NCBI RefSeq assembly: GCF_000002985.6
Contig: NC_003282.8
Coordinates: forward strand, 11,532,001 to 11,596,000
Source of the DNA: Caenorhabditis elegans
Taxonomy: Eukaryota > Nematoda > Chromadorea > Rhabditida > Rhabditidae
Direction of reading: 5' to 3'
Length of the DNA: 64,000 nt
The translations under genes and the position numbers were made by a program. This document shows, piece after piece, positions 37,301 to 50,200 of the stretch. Under the pieces are notes generated by a model that saw only the letters and a program-made list of their open reading frames with translations, did not search any database and was not told the DNA's origin. Positions within the stretch are counted from its first letter, which is position 1, and each line of letters begins with the position of its first letter.

Positions 37301-38490
37301 AAGAGAAAACTAAAATAAAAGTTTTCCTCTCTTTTTCAAGAAGCCCAAGGCGTTTTTCACTTTCAATCGTTCCTTTCCTGCTTCGTCTTCCAAAAAAAAG
37401 CATGAATTTTTTGGAATAGCCGAAAGGCTTTAGAGACCGAGTCAAGATTGATGGCATCCTTTTGCCAGTCAGCTCCAAAACCAATATCCGTTATTTGGGA
37501 TGTTTTTCTTCATTTCTCATTCATCAGGTATATGTTAGGTGCCGATTGAATGTTGTCGTGGAAGAGGAATATGATGTTGATGGACAATAAAGATAACATT
37601 GTCCTGGTCTTCCCCTCTCCTGTTGCCTCATAGTAATACTTTTACATAATCTCGGATGAATAAACATTTGTCCGTTCCATTTATGTTTTCTTCTTCTTCT
37701 TCTCGAAAATAGATTCGTTTCTATTGAAAGGGTCAATATTTAATCCATAGTTAATCTTCTATTGAGGAATTACTTTTCTTGAAGAAAAGAAGAGCAACGA
37801 ATGTCGGTTTACTTCTAACTTGATATTTTTAAGCTTGTTATAAATATCAATTCATATTTATACTTTTTTGTTAAAAAATTATTTCAGGTAACTATGCATC
37901 TACGGGAGCCCCTCAAATATGTATGTAAAATATTAATTGTTTGCGCCCTAGTGGCTTTGTTTTCAAAAAAAAAAGACGATGACTTTAGCAAAAACGAAAT
38001 CAAATACATATGCTTAATTCAGTCCATCTGCTTCACTTTATGTTGATGTCTATTCTCTTTTTGCAATTCCTATTATTTTTCTGTCGTTCCTCTTGTCCTG
38101 AAACCGTATTGTTACATGCCGTCCTCGGTGTTTCTTTCCACTGTTTTTCTGAAAGCTACGTCCACCAAACCCTTGTTCACTTTTTTTTTCTATTTTTCGC
38201 CAGCCACACGTTGATTTATGTGAAGTAGCAGTAAGGGGGCAAACGCGGGCTTTACCATCTGCCAAGCTAGTTACTTTTTTCGTCCCGCTCCTTGCGCTTT
38301 TTGCTTGCCCATCTCTTTTTTTGTGCTTTCTCAAACTAACTCTAGCCACTCAACTCTTATAAATCAATCAAACAAATTCTATAAATTGTCCTCCTTTTCT
38401 CCTTGCCTATCCTTTGTTTTTTTCAAACAATCCGTGTTTCTTCCATACTTTCCCCTTCAACCCGATATCATTCATTCAATTTATAATTTT

Positions 38491-38499
38491 CTTTTCCAG
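38491..38499 (+). promoter_or_regulatory. Splice acceptor 5' of the srgp-1 start (probable SL trans-splice site)
   Basis: cttttccag ends at 38499, preceded by a pyrimidine tract and 43 bases before the ATG at 38543. It would accept either a spliced leader or an upstream 5' UTR exon. Confidence 0.5.
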
Positions 38500-38542
38500 A
38501 ATTTCACCCAAACCACTTGCTTCACCCGTGCCGACCCCAAAC

Positions 38543-41500
38543 ATGACGACGTCTTCGTCTGAAGGTGGGGCCGGTGGCCAGCACGAGGAAACTTCGATGA
38601 CGTTAACTTCATCAACATCAGCAGACAGAAGATGCTCACAGGACGTGAGAAAACATTCACAGCACAAACAAGAAAAGGCGATTGTACACGATTTGGAGTG
38701 TGCTGCTAAAGGTGAGATTTTTTGAAATGTTGGAATCGTAATCTTTTCTTTTGGTAACTTCGAGAATTTTGCAACAAAAAAAATTAAAAAACCTTCCGTA
38801 TTACCCAGACACAAAACTTTGTGATTTTCGAGCCAAAATACGGTAACGGGTCTCAACACGACAATTTTTTTTTGAAAAATACGAAGAGGAAATTTAATTA
38901 ATTCTCTAAGTTTTTCTAACAATTTGTTAAAAATTTATGGATTTTATTTGAGTTTGAGAATACAGTAGTTTTTAAAGCACACTTTTTCGAAAATTCAACC
39001 AAAATTTATCGTGTCGAGACCGGGAGCCATATTTTTGGCGCAAAATTTCGCGTTTGAGTATCAAAACTGAAAAACTAAAAAATAGTTCGATATATTAAGC
39101 TTCAAAGTTTATTAAAAGTATTTGTCATCTTGATCTTCCCTCCAAGTTTACATTGAATTCATTTCGTTGTTTTTTCTTTCCGCTCACACCCTCTCCAACT
39201 AGTTTATGTTGATCCCATCACGAATTGGGGGTAAGTAGAGATATAAACATATATTACGTGCCACATTGTGAGGAAAAAACTTGTTCAATGTTCCTAGTGT
39301 TGTTCATCATAATCAAACATTTTAATTGCGATTTTAAGTATAGAACACTATCATTTTCATCCATTTTTCGCGCCTTTTCACCCTATTATCTAAACAATCA
39401 TCAGCGGAAAGAAGTCGGTACACAGTCAGAGAGAGAAAGAACACACGGGCGGTGCGGGAAAAAAGAAAAGAAACATTTTCATTTCGCACCCCATCGCCAT
39501 CGTCGGGCGACATCAACGCATTGACAATTTATTGCGATTGTGTGTTGGAAACTGCGGGAAGTCACTTGTCACTTGAACCAAAGTAATGAATAGTTATACT
39601 AGAGGGGAACTTGCGGAATAATAGAAATGTGATAGGGCATCAGTACGGGGGGAGTAGTGAATAATTCGAAGCCACTGCCGCCGCCAACCTTGTTCTCCCC
39701 TTATACCTGTGTCGTAAGTGTGTAAAGTTGTTTTGGAATCATTCTTCTTCTCTATGGAACTTAGAAAAGAAAGACGAAGACGCAGAAGATGAAAGGGCAT
39801 GCGATGGAAACGGATCATCATCGCCCCACCCGGGAGCCATGAGAAGGCAGTTGTCTCTCTGTCTTCTCTCGAGAGAATCTCTTAGAGAACGAAAGTCATT
39901 TAGTCTTCTGTCTCTTCCCATCTTATTTTCCCACACTGGTGTTCGTTTTGATCTAAACGTCATGCGAACATGAGTATTCGACTACCACTATGTGCATCGA
40001 TTGGTGTCGACGATCAGTATGATTTCCAAGGTTAGTTAGAATTGTAGAAGGCCCTACTTGAATAAAGTATGAATTTTCCAAGATAACAAATATTTTGTTT
40101 ATATGTTTTGAATTTAACGAAACATGAAATTCACCACTGTAGTTTCTTATGCAAATAATTTCAAAACGACAAAAAAAAATCACTCAGAAAACCATGTGAT
40201 GTGAAAACGCTTTCAGAATCATGAATTCGATGTTCTATTTTTCTCCAAATCTTATCTCCTTTTCGATCAAATTCGTGTGATAGTGGGATAGGCCCAATTC
40301 CTGTGACAATAATGACTCACAATGTTATAAACAGTGGAAGGAATCTCTTGTCAACATTCAATTCCTACTACTTTTTCATTCTTTCCGATACTATTTCATG
40401 ATCCTTTTTTCCTACTTTCCGCACCTTGACTTCCGTCCTTCTCGTCCTCGACGTTTAATTGTTTCTTCTACCAACCCAAGAATGCTAATACTTTCTTCAC
40501 TCCCTAGTTTTTGTCTTCATATCGTATCTTTGTTCGATTCGAATCGACCTGGCGTCCCAGACAATAGTAATGCCTCCTTCCGTGCACTTCAGAGCTCTTT
40601 CTGCAGCCACGGCCACCCATTTCATAAATCATCCTCAAAATTGATCCGTCAATTTCGTTGTCCCGTCTTCGTTGTCCCGTCCACTCTGGGTTTGCTCATG
40701 GACTCATCTTCAGAGGGATCTGTCCATCTATCTATCGGCTCCTTTTCTCTCGTTTTGTTCTCTAAGTATGTGTGTATGTCACACCTGCAATTCGGATTCC
40801 ATGTGGTCGACACCACATGTTGCTTCTTTATATCATTCTTTCTTAGTTTTTTCTTCCAATTTTCGTTATTTTGAGCAGTTTCACCATAAAACCTTTACCA
40901 CAAAAATATCGTAGATATAGCCATCAATTCAATGTACCAATTTCTACGGTCTATTAGTCGAGTAGACTAGAATACACGATATGCTTTGTACTGCTTTCTG
41001 ACTCTCTCACCCACTATCAATGATTGATTTCTTAACATTCAGATTGGGCCGGATTACGTCCTCAATTTCTACAATGTGTAGACTTATAGAATTCAGAGAA
41101 TAAAATAGTTGTCAATATCAAAGTTTAGTTTCACTAATTTTTTCTTCATCCATCTGTAGAATTACTTGACGTAGATTTTATTCTGCTATATTTTCCGCCA
41201 AAATCTCAAAACTCCCACATTGAATTCTTGATTTAAATTCCTACTTCAACTTGGCACATTTCAATGGCTGTGTAATTCAATTCGATGACTATGACTACAT
41301 AATTAGGTAGGTAGTATCCTCGCCTTTCTCTCATAGATTTCCCACGACTACTGTTGTCTTCGCGCAGGAGGACTACCAAATAGAATGGGAATATGATATT
41401 GAATTGCTCTCATCTCAGAGTAGCTTCATACACACAAATGCACACGCACTGGTTGTGTCATTTAGGCTGATGAGCAATATGGTGGCGGCATCACCACTCT

Positions 41501-44500
41501 CTACACAGAAGACCGCCAAATGTGTCCGTATGTCTCCAAGGCGATCTCCATTATACAAGGAGGCGTTGAGAAGAAAGAAGGAGCGTCTTTCCATCTTTCT
41601 AGTGTTCTGAGCACTGGATTCCGATAAGCACTCGTATTCCTTACTTTTAAAAAACCCTCTAATGTTTCATCTCATCTCTAATTCACGCATTTCATTCAAA
41701 TTCTCGTTTCGTTTTTCGTTTTCATCGTCTCCACCACCATCATAGTGAATTGGAAGAGAATGAAGGAAGACGAAGGAGAAGAACGTCAGTGAGGAGGAGC
41801 ATGTGCGTGTCCTTCATGCTTTTGCCTCAGTCGCCATTTTTTACAAGTCTTCTCCCGTGTTTTTTGGCCGAGAAACACTGCAAAATGTTATGCATGAGTG
41901 TATGTGTGGGAAGAGTGTGTGGCAAAGCACGGCGCGAAAAATTTCATTTCAGTTCTCTTTTTTCCACGTCCATGAGCTCTCTGCTTACTCTCCCGCAACT
42001 CATAATTTGATCTGAAGAACACCTTTCCCCTCCCAACGAGGCAAACAAATTTGAACTCGATGGTGCAATGTAACCAGCAAACAGTTGCCGCCATCTTATG
42101 AGATTTATTGCTGGGAGGAGAGGCCTATAAGGCATGGGAAATGTCTGTATTGTCTGTTTGTTTTCATGTTTATTTGTACAAATGTTGCAACGTTTTCTAT
42201 TTTCCAAAGAATCAAATAGGGGTTTTCAACAAAACATTTTTCCGTATTTAAGATAAGTTTATTCCAGCTATAATTTCTCAATCCTCTCGTAAAGTATTCA
42301 TTTTCTTTACATCCCCTATTCAATGTCTGTTTTGGTGTTTTTATTTCCAATAGCAGTGAGAATCTCATTTCTTTTCTTCCTTTAATACTATAAATGACTT
42401 TCGAGAAAAGAAGCGGAAGTATCATTGTTGAGAAGGAGACACCACCAGAAAAAGGCTCTTTGCCAATATTGCGACACATAAAGGGGCTCTTTTTGTTTTT
42501 CAATTCTCCCTTTCTCTCACTCAGACAACACAGAAAAATGAATGGGCAATTTAACTGCTGACTCTCCTTTCTTATTGCAACAATTTCCTTGAATACAATC
42601 GTTTGTTTTTTCAGAGTTCCGCACGAAAATGAGCGACCAGCTGAAATGTCTCGGAGATCGAACAGATGTACAGATGAGCAGTCTCTCCGAACTTCAGGAT
42701 TACTTTCGGAAACGAGGCGAAATCGAGTCAGAATATGCGTGTAAACTGGAAAAACTATCCAAAAGTATAGCTCAAAAGCACAAATCAGAAAGAAGTCGAC
42801 GAGAAGGTTGGCCACAGCACACCTCCAGTACAGTATGGCATACGTTAGTTGAACAGACGAAAGAAGAATACAAAAAGCGTCAATCTCTTGGAGAACTCTA
42901 TGGAAAACAAATGACTGCCAGTATAGAAACTAGGTGTGAGGATCTTGCCAAAATATCGAAACGATGCAGAGAGATCGGTTCATATTCACACAATGAGCTG
43001 AATAGAGTACTTACCGAACTTCAAACGGCAATGAAAACCTATCAATTATGTTATGCTGAAATGTGTGGAATTGAGAGAAAGAAACGATCAGCAGAAGAAG
43101 ATGTGAAAAGATATGAAGATTCAAATCCTGGAAAGTATGAAGGATCTAGAAGGCATCGTTCTCTTGTGAAGTATTTCAAACGAAGAGAAGAAAAATTTGA
43201 AGTAGTTCGATTAAAATGCACAAAAGCAAGAAACGAATATCTTCTGTGTGTCAAAGCTGCAAACGCTGCACTTCATAGATTCTTTGCTCAAGATTTATCA
43301 TATCTCATTGATTGTATGGATCTGGGTATGGATTTTTGGCTTCGTGCTCTTCTCGAGAAAGTCATCGACGAACGTAAGAAGATCACTCAGCATGAAATGG
43401 ATTCACTTGCCAGTCTCAGTACACTTCGTTCATCTGTAGATGTGAAGGCTGACAAGCAAAAATTCTTCGAGGCCAATCATCAATTGTTCATGCTTCCAAA
43501 ACAATTTGAATTCCGTCCACAACTTGGTGATGATATTATGGAAGTATCTGCTGAACAAAGCCTTTCATCTGATCTTCTTCAACGACAACTTCAAATAGAG
43601 AAACGACTCGAAGGATTACAATTTGAAGTTGATGAAGTTTGGAAGTCACTTGAAGCATCAGAAAAGCAGCTGCTCCAACTGTATAATACTCAATTCGATG
43701 GTGAAGCTGGTAAATGGAGAAATGACTTGCACGTCACTTATCAGTATTATCTCAAGGTAATTACCCCTTTAAATATTTTTATTACTTTGTTTTATATTTC
43801 AAAAACCAATTTCGTTAGAGCAAACTTGCGTACCAAAAAAAGAGAGAATGCGTCTTCCTTGGAAATTGAAAGGAATTAGATAGGATTTAAAGAAATCGAT
43901 TTCATTCATTCGTAAATTTTGAATAATTTTCCATGCATAAATTGAAGAAAATCGTATCTAATAAAAATTTTCCCATCTAAAAAAAATTTTTGTTAAAATA
44001 TTTATAAATTTTAATTTCAGAAATTCGAGCACTTCCTTCTCAATGGAAACCTCATGGAAAGACTCGAAGCAAGAAGCGCTTCAATCGGAGAAGCACTTGG
44101 CAAACATGGAATTTCTCTGAAATCCGCATCCGTCGGATCGGCTAGTGAACGGAATGGATCATTTACAACCGAAAATGGAGGATCTCAGAATCATCATTTA
44201 TTGGAGGAAAGAAGGTCAAAAGCTAGAAGGATCGGAGGTATCGTCACAAAATCACCTGATGACAGGCCGCGACCGAAACTGTTCGGAGGGAGTTTAGACG
44301 AATATGTAGAAGCAACTGGAGAAGAAATTCCACTTCTTGTTCAATCCGCCATTGCTTACCTCTCTCGATATTCTCTTCGTAATCAGGGATTATTCCGAGT
44401 TTCTGGTTCACAATCGGAAATTAATCGATTCAGAGAAGCTTATGAAAGAGGAGAGGATCTATTCCAGTATCTGGATGATGGTAGTGATGCGAATTCAGCT

Positions 44501-46358
44501 GCTGGTGTTTTGAAGCTTTATTTCCGAGAACTACGTGAGCCTATATTCCCAATATTCATGTTCGAACAGTTTTGCGACTGTGCAAAATCCGAATCGCCTA
44601 CCGAATTTGTCAGGAGAGCACGAGAACTTGTATCAAAACTTCCTGTGTCTCACGTACTCCTGCTACGCTTCCTATTCGCATTTCTCAGTCATCTCTGTGA
44701 ATTCGCTGATGAAAATATGATGGAACCTCATAATTTGGCGATTTGTTTCGGTCCAACATTGCTGCCCATTCCAGAAGGAAAAGATCAAGTTTTCTATCAC
44801 AATTATGTCAACGAGTTGGTCAGAAATTTGATTATTCATGCTGATGATGTTTTTCCGAGAGATCTTGCTGGTCCCGTTTATGATAAATATGCAATGCAAA
44901 GATATATGGATGGCAATTTTATTGAAGAAAAGTGAGTAATTTTTTCCAGATATTTTATGAAAATAAATCCTATAAAATATTAATGATTTTTTATTTCAGT
45001 GATCTAATTTCCGAAGATGATGAAGCTCATGAAAAGTTATCTCTGCCACCGAGCCGGCATATGATGATAGATTCTACATATGAATCAGCTGATCGAATTT
45101 TGCTTTCATCACCAATTCTGTCACAAGCTAACACATCTACTCCAAATGGAATATCACCATCAAATGGCGCTGAATCTTCAACTCACAATGAAATTGATTA
45201 TGCTCCAATTGCATCAAGTCGATCTTCAAATCGATCAAAAGCTAGTGGAAGTATAGATTTGGCTATGCGAAGTGAGATGCCACATCGAATCGCAAATGAG
45301 TTGAACAACATCTTCAAAAATAGTTCATTATCATCCGAAGGATCAAAGGGCATTTCTGTTCTAAGACATTCCCATGTTGAACCGAGTTGGACCGACAATC
45401 GGGAGCATCTTAACATGCGATCAATGAGTACGGATCCAGATGAGGAACGAGAATATGTGTCTCCACCACCTCCACTTCTTTCTACTAAATACGTGTCTGC
45501 AGCATCTTGCTCAATTAGTCCGGCACCCAGAACAATTGACATAAAAGAACGAAAAGATTCTCGTGATTTGTTGTATGCTCCGATCACCCGAGCAACCACT
45601 GTTCCTGCAAACAGTGGAAGTAATACGGAAATGAATTCGACTGGTGTCCGACCGATTGGGAAGTCTTCACTGAGAGATCAGCTTCAGTTGATGAGAAAGG
45701 AGAATAGTACTGAAATGAAACCATCCACGTAAGTTTATGCTCAGGGCTTGCACAAAAAATTATTTAAGGAAAAAAACGAACAATTTTTGATTTTAATTTT
45801 GGACAAAAAATAAAAAATCGTAATTGGTGGAGAAAAAACGAAAAAAAAATTGTTTTGAAACCTTAAAATTTTGAAATTTTAAATACAAATTAAAAATTAA
45901 ATACAAATTTAAATGCAAATAAACGGTCACAGAAATATTAAAGTTAGATACTTTTTGGAAAAAGGCAATAAAAATCATAAAAAACTACATTTTGGTAAAA
46001 AAAATGGAATTTGTGGTGCCAAAAAACACAAAAATCAGTTTTTCGTTAAAAAAAACCAATTTAAATTAATGTTTTATAGATCTCTCAATGGCTCAACAAA
46101 GAAGCTTGATTCTGAAACTACGATCCTCGACGCCAGGAGTACAGATAAAAGCACAGAATCTTCAAGAAGAACAAGCTTGGAAGATGATAAAAGGTATGCC
46201 AAAAAAAAATGTAAAGAACCAATGTTGATGTTTTATTTTTTAGCCCAGAACCGTTCGCTCAACCTGACATCATCAATTCGGCACGACCACGTGGCAAATC
46301 TCCAACTCTAGATGATATTCTGAATTCGCTGAAAGTGGCGACAAGCATCAGCCCATGA
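38543..46358 (+). CDS. srgp-1: SRGP-1, slit-robo-type Rho GTPase-activating protein (F-BAR + RhoGAP)
   Basis: Six exons: 38543-38711, 42615-43756, 44021-44931, 45000-45728, 46080-46193 and 46244-46358. They close in frame as 1059 residues, the length I recall for C. elegans SRGP-1. The F-BAR domain (about 60-430) starts at SSLSELQDYFRKRGEIESEY and is rich in charged helices; it bends or senses membrane. The RhoGAP domain (about 524-710) carries the arginine finger in GLFRVSG (Arg563), plus KLYFRELREPIFP and EPHNLAICFGPTLLP. The C-terminal 350 residues are Ser-rich, acidic and low in order. Unlike vertebrate srGAPs there is no SH3 domain after the GAP, as known for the nematode protein. Role from the family: cytoplasmic regulator of Rac/Cdc42 and of cell protrusion at junctions. 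Intron 1 is 3.9 kb and carries repeats. AATAAA lies at 46679-46684. Confidence 0.96.
38712..42614. other. srgp-1 intron 1 (3.9 kb)
   Basis: Contains a palindromic repeat at 38834-39030, then long pyrimidine-rich plus-strand stretches. The open frames at 39225-39524, 40398-40874 and 41750-42010, and the 236-codon antisense frame at 42105-42815, have no splice logic of their own. They look like products of C/T bias or of antisense to exon 2. Internal promoters for short isoforms are possible but not shown. Confidence 0.5.
38834..39030. repeat. Palindromic dispersed repeat in srgp-1 intron 1
   Basis: Left arm ccaaaatacggtaacgggtc...acacgacaattttt is mirrored by right arm aaatttatcgtgtcgagacc...catatttttgg. 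A related word, gtgtcgagacctggtaccg, occurs at 47205-47223 upstream of rib-1. This is a common Caenorhabditis repeat type. Confidence 0.7.
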
Positions 46359-47268
46359 TAGTTTTGGCTGCGTCTAAATGATTTTTTATCTATCAAAAAA
46401 CCCCCAAGTGCTTTAATACATTCACCATTCTTTCTCTTTATCTCTATTCTCTTCTCATCAAGTGCTACTCATAATAATCACTAATCTTCAACAAATGCAC
46501 GGGTTAACGCACCTTTATAAGTACATTCTATGAATTCCTCCCCCACTTCCCCTCCCATTGTGTACATCTATTTGACCCCATTTCCGCATACATGTCAAAC
46601 AAAATGAATGATATCTGAAAAAAAAGACATCTGAGACGAAGAAAAATGTATCTATAAAATTTAACTATATATATATCTAATAAATGTATCCGACCACTAT
46701 ATATGCCCAAAACTTTTTGAATGCTGTTTTAATTCGGTTTAGATTACTTCTCCAGATGATGCCTCATCTATATAAGAATGCAACATTTCAGAATAAAAAG
46801 AATGCAAAATGTAATGAAATTTCATTTGGTAATATTTATGCTTTTTGGAAGTGTTCGGTTACAAAATCCAACTATTGAAAGGTAATAATAAAGAGTTGAA
46901 AATTAAAAATATAAAAATCAATGAAAATGAAGTAAGGCAATAAAATAGCTGAAAATTCTGAATAATTTATTTCAAAAAATCTCAAATATAAAGTTTTTGA
47001 TTCTTTTTGATCGCGATTATTGGAGAATCGAACAATAAAAATTTAAGATTTTTTTTATTTTCTAAAACAACCGAAAAACGTTTTCAAAAAACCACAGCTT
47101 TGGTTTTCTTGTTAAAAAAAAACATTTTTTCCAGAAAAGATAAATGTTTTTTTAGAAGATATGAGATTGACAACTTTGATACCGGTAGCTGCAAAATTAT
47201 GATCGTGTCGAGACCTGGTACCGTAGTTTTGTGTTTTAAAAACGAACAATTTCAGAAAACAATGCACC
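46359..47268. other. srgp-1 3' UTR and spacer to rib-1
   Basis: Holds the srgp-1 3' UTR to about 46700, then AT-rich spacer with one copy of the gtgtcgagacc repeat at about 47205. A splice acceptor (aatttcag, ending 47255) lies 13 bases before the rib-1 ATG. Because srgp-1 and rib-1 run in the same direction, an operon-like arrangement is possible, but the gap of about 570 bases from the poly(A) signal is long for one. Confidence 0.5.
46679..46684 (+). terminator. AATAAA poly(A) signal of srgp-1
   Basis: AATAAA about 320 bases past the TGA at 46356-46358, at the end of a non-coding, slightly pyrimidine-rich 3' UTR. Confidence 0.6.
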
Positions 47269-50200
47269 ATGTCGAATTGTTTCGATTTCTCAAAATGTTC
47301 AACATCCAAAAAAGTCTATATTCATCCAATGGAGAAACGCTTCGAAGAATCACCACAATCAGTGATTTATTCGAAGATTTTAAAGCACTTTCTTGAAAGG
47401 TTTAAAAAAATTGAAATTCAAAATAAAAACGGATTTCTTTCAGTAATCACTACACAAATGATCCAAATGAAGCATGTATCTTTCTACTTGGAATCGACAC
47501 AACGGATCGAGATGTTCGAAGGTTTTAATCACAATTGTGTACTTCTAAACAACTTTCTAAATTATTTTCAGTCAAAACTATGTGAAAAATGTGAACGATT
47601 ACATTGAATCATTGGATCCGTCAGTTTGGAATAATGGAAGAAATCATCTGATTTTCAATTTCTATCACGGAACTTTTCCTGATTATGATGATCATAATTT
47701 AAATTTCGATACCGGAGAAGCAATGATTGCAAGAGCATCTTCAAGTGAAAATGTAAGAGTTTTTATGGAAATTTGAATATTTTTAAAATATTTCATTTAA
47801 GAACTTCATAAAAGTATTTGACGTCTCTTTGCCATTGTTCCATGAAAATCATCCATACGAAATTAAAGAATCAAAGTCAGAGGTAATTATTTTTCGCGTT
47901 TAGCAAAAATGTATCCGTCTTTAAACTTGCACTGAAGTTAAAAAAAAAACGTTAAAGTACAGTAACCACAGTTTGGAATATATTCTAAGCTACTTTTATA
48001 TTTTTCCCCGAAAATTTTTAGAAGAAGTTTTCTGACTAAAATACAATTATAACAACTTTGGTTCAATTATTAAGAGTTTTTGAAAATAATCAGTTTCAGC
48101 TAATATTTCAATTTTCGCCAACTTTTCCTTTTCGCAGCAGCTGGAATACAGTTTTTATCAAAATATTACTATTTATTGCATATTTCGATATCTCGGTGTT
48201 AATTCGCTGATTGAGGCACATTTTAAGTCGATAGGCATCTAAAAATAACCAACTACTCAGACAACCCCATTTTTCATCTAATTCGAAATTAGCCACATCT
48301 AATTAGAAAAGGCTTTTCTAATCAGAAAGGATGCATGTCTAATTAGAAAACACGCACACCACATCTAATCAGAAGGGATGCTCGTCGAATTAGAAACAAT
48401 GCGCGTCGAATTAGAAAAAAAGCATGCCGAACTGGTGCGCGTTAGTTCATCCTATTTTTCTAATTAGATGAGAAATAGGGTTGTCTGAGTACGAATTAAT
48501 GCAATAAAAGGGGTTAATCTGATAAAAACCTTATCCTGGCTGCTGCTACAGGGAAAAATTGGCAAAGTTTCAGATTGTGGCTAACTAAAAAATTAATTAT
48601 CAAATTCGGTCGTTTCGTGCCAATTTTAGTTTACTATGAAAGTCCCAAAAACTGCATTTCCATTTTAATTTAAGTAAGGGAAAATCGACAGCAATAAAAC
48701 CTAGATAGGTTATCCTTATTACATCTAGATGCATCTAAAGCATCTCTAATTAACAACCTCTTGGTCTCGGCGGTGAGAATAATTGTGAACGTATTCTCAA
48801 TTCTTCCACTGGACCTCTCCCATCTTCTCGTACATCTTAAAGATATACACGCAAGTACTTATTGTCGACTCTTCTCTCGACGATGTGCCGATGTGTTGTT
48901 CTCTCTATTTTCGTGGCGCTCCTGCTGCTTCTCCTACTTCTTCTTCTTCTTGCTTCAACGACGCCTGCTGCTGCCGCCGCATGCCTTGCTCAGAAATTTG
49001 AGCTTTTTTTTCGTTTGTCGTGTTGCCTCCGCGTTGTTGGCGACAGCTTCCTGGCGGCAGACGATGCCGACTCTTCGATGCTCGTTGTGTATGCTGGAGC
49101 AGGCGCATCGAAAGAAAGAAAAAGAGAGGAAGGAGAAGTGAAGTGGGCTAATTCGGAGTAGCAGAAGAATGAGAATGATGATGAAAACGATGGCTTCTTC
49201 TTTCAGAGAAATGATGATCGGATTGAGAATCAACGAAAATACTTGGTTAGCTTCAAAGGAAAGCGGTATGTCTACGGAATTGGGTCAGGAACAAGAAATC
49301 TGGTGCATCATTTGCATAATGGAGACGATATTGTTATGGTGACAACGTGTAAACACAATAATGATTGGCAGGTGAGTGAAAAATTGAATTAAGCCATCAA
49401 TAGTGAATTTACTTTTAAATGCCCATACTGATCCGAAATGAATGCCAAGAAGAACGAAAACAAATTCATTACATTTGAAAAAAAGACCGACGATTTTAGT
49501 TATTTTTCGACTCTTGATGATCTCCAGATTTGAATTACCTCGCTTTTGAAATTTATAAAAACTGAAGTCCGGCACAGAAAAATGGGCGTGGTAAATCAAA
49601 TCAGGAGATTAGAAAGTGTTATAAAATAATGATTGGTTTTTCTCAAACCTAATGATTTTTCCATTTTCCTTTTATGGTATCCATTTCGGACTAGATTGAG
49701 CATTTTGGAAAATATTCTTCTTTAAATCCTGAAGCAACTTTTTTCTAGACATTTAGATAGTACAATATATACATCTTATCGTCATTTTTGTATCTTTCAC
49801 TTCTTCCCAGGTCTATCAGGACGATCGATGCCAGCGAGACAATGACGAGTACGACCGTTGGGAATACGACGAACTGCTTGCCAACTCGACCTTCTGCTTG
49901 GTTCCACGTGGACGACGTCTTGGATCTTTCAGGTAACTGTGTCTATATGTGTGCTCTGCCTCAGTCTCTTCAAAAGAGCAACATGATTAGTGTCTGAGCA
50001 CACGCGACCACAGCAGAGGCTATGAATGAAACTACCCGCGAAAACAAAACGCGCTATGGGATGATTATCTCTCTATGCTTCTCCATATATATAGTGCGTT
50101 AGGAAAATGTGCGGTAAGGGGCAGGTGGATATGAATTTACCATCTGCCCCCGCGTAGCAACGGAAGTACGGTATTAGGAGGCCCAGACGGAACGAGTAAA

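Larger units (their letters stand above)
34192..38542. other. Divergent intergenic region between sec-24.1 and srgp-1
   Basis: The promoter-proximal part next to sec-24.1 is GC-rich. The rest is AT-rich or, on the plus strand, strongly pyrimidine-rich (36400-36900, 38000-38480), as seen in nematode outrons and first introns. A short direct repeat gtgtccggca occurs twice near 37265. At 38228-38270 a gtaagggggca...tttaccatctgcc pair resembles the hairpin at 50118-50150. No exon could be supported except the srgp-1 5' acceptor at 38499. Confidence 0.5.

Noticed and set aside
40398..40874. 158-codon plus-strand open frame in srgp-1 intron 1
   Set aside because: Composition is Phe/Ser/Leu-rich because of a C/T-rich tract. 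No acceptor, donor or domain supports it.
42105..42815. 236-codon minus-strand open frame
   Set aside because: It is largely antisense to the F-BAR exon and the adjacent intron of srgp-1, has no splice borders and reads as hydrophobic and aromatic noise.
48290..48425. Repeated ctaattagaaa units as a CRISPR array
   Set aside because: The units lie inside a MITE in a eukaryotic intron, have no constant spacers and are diverged.
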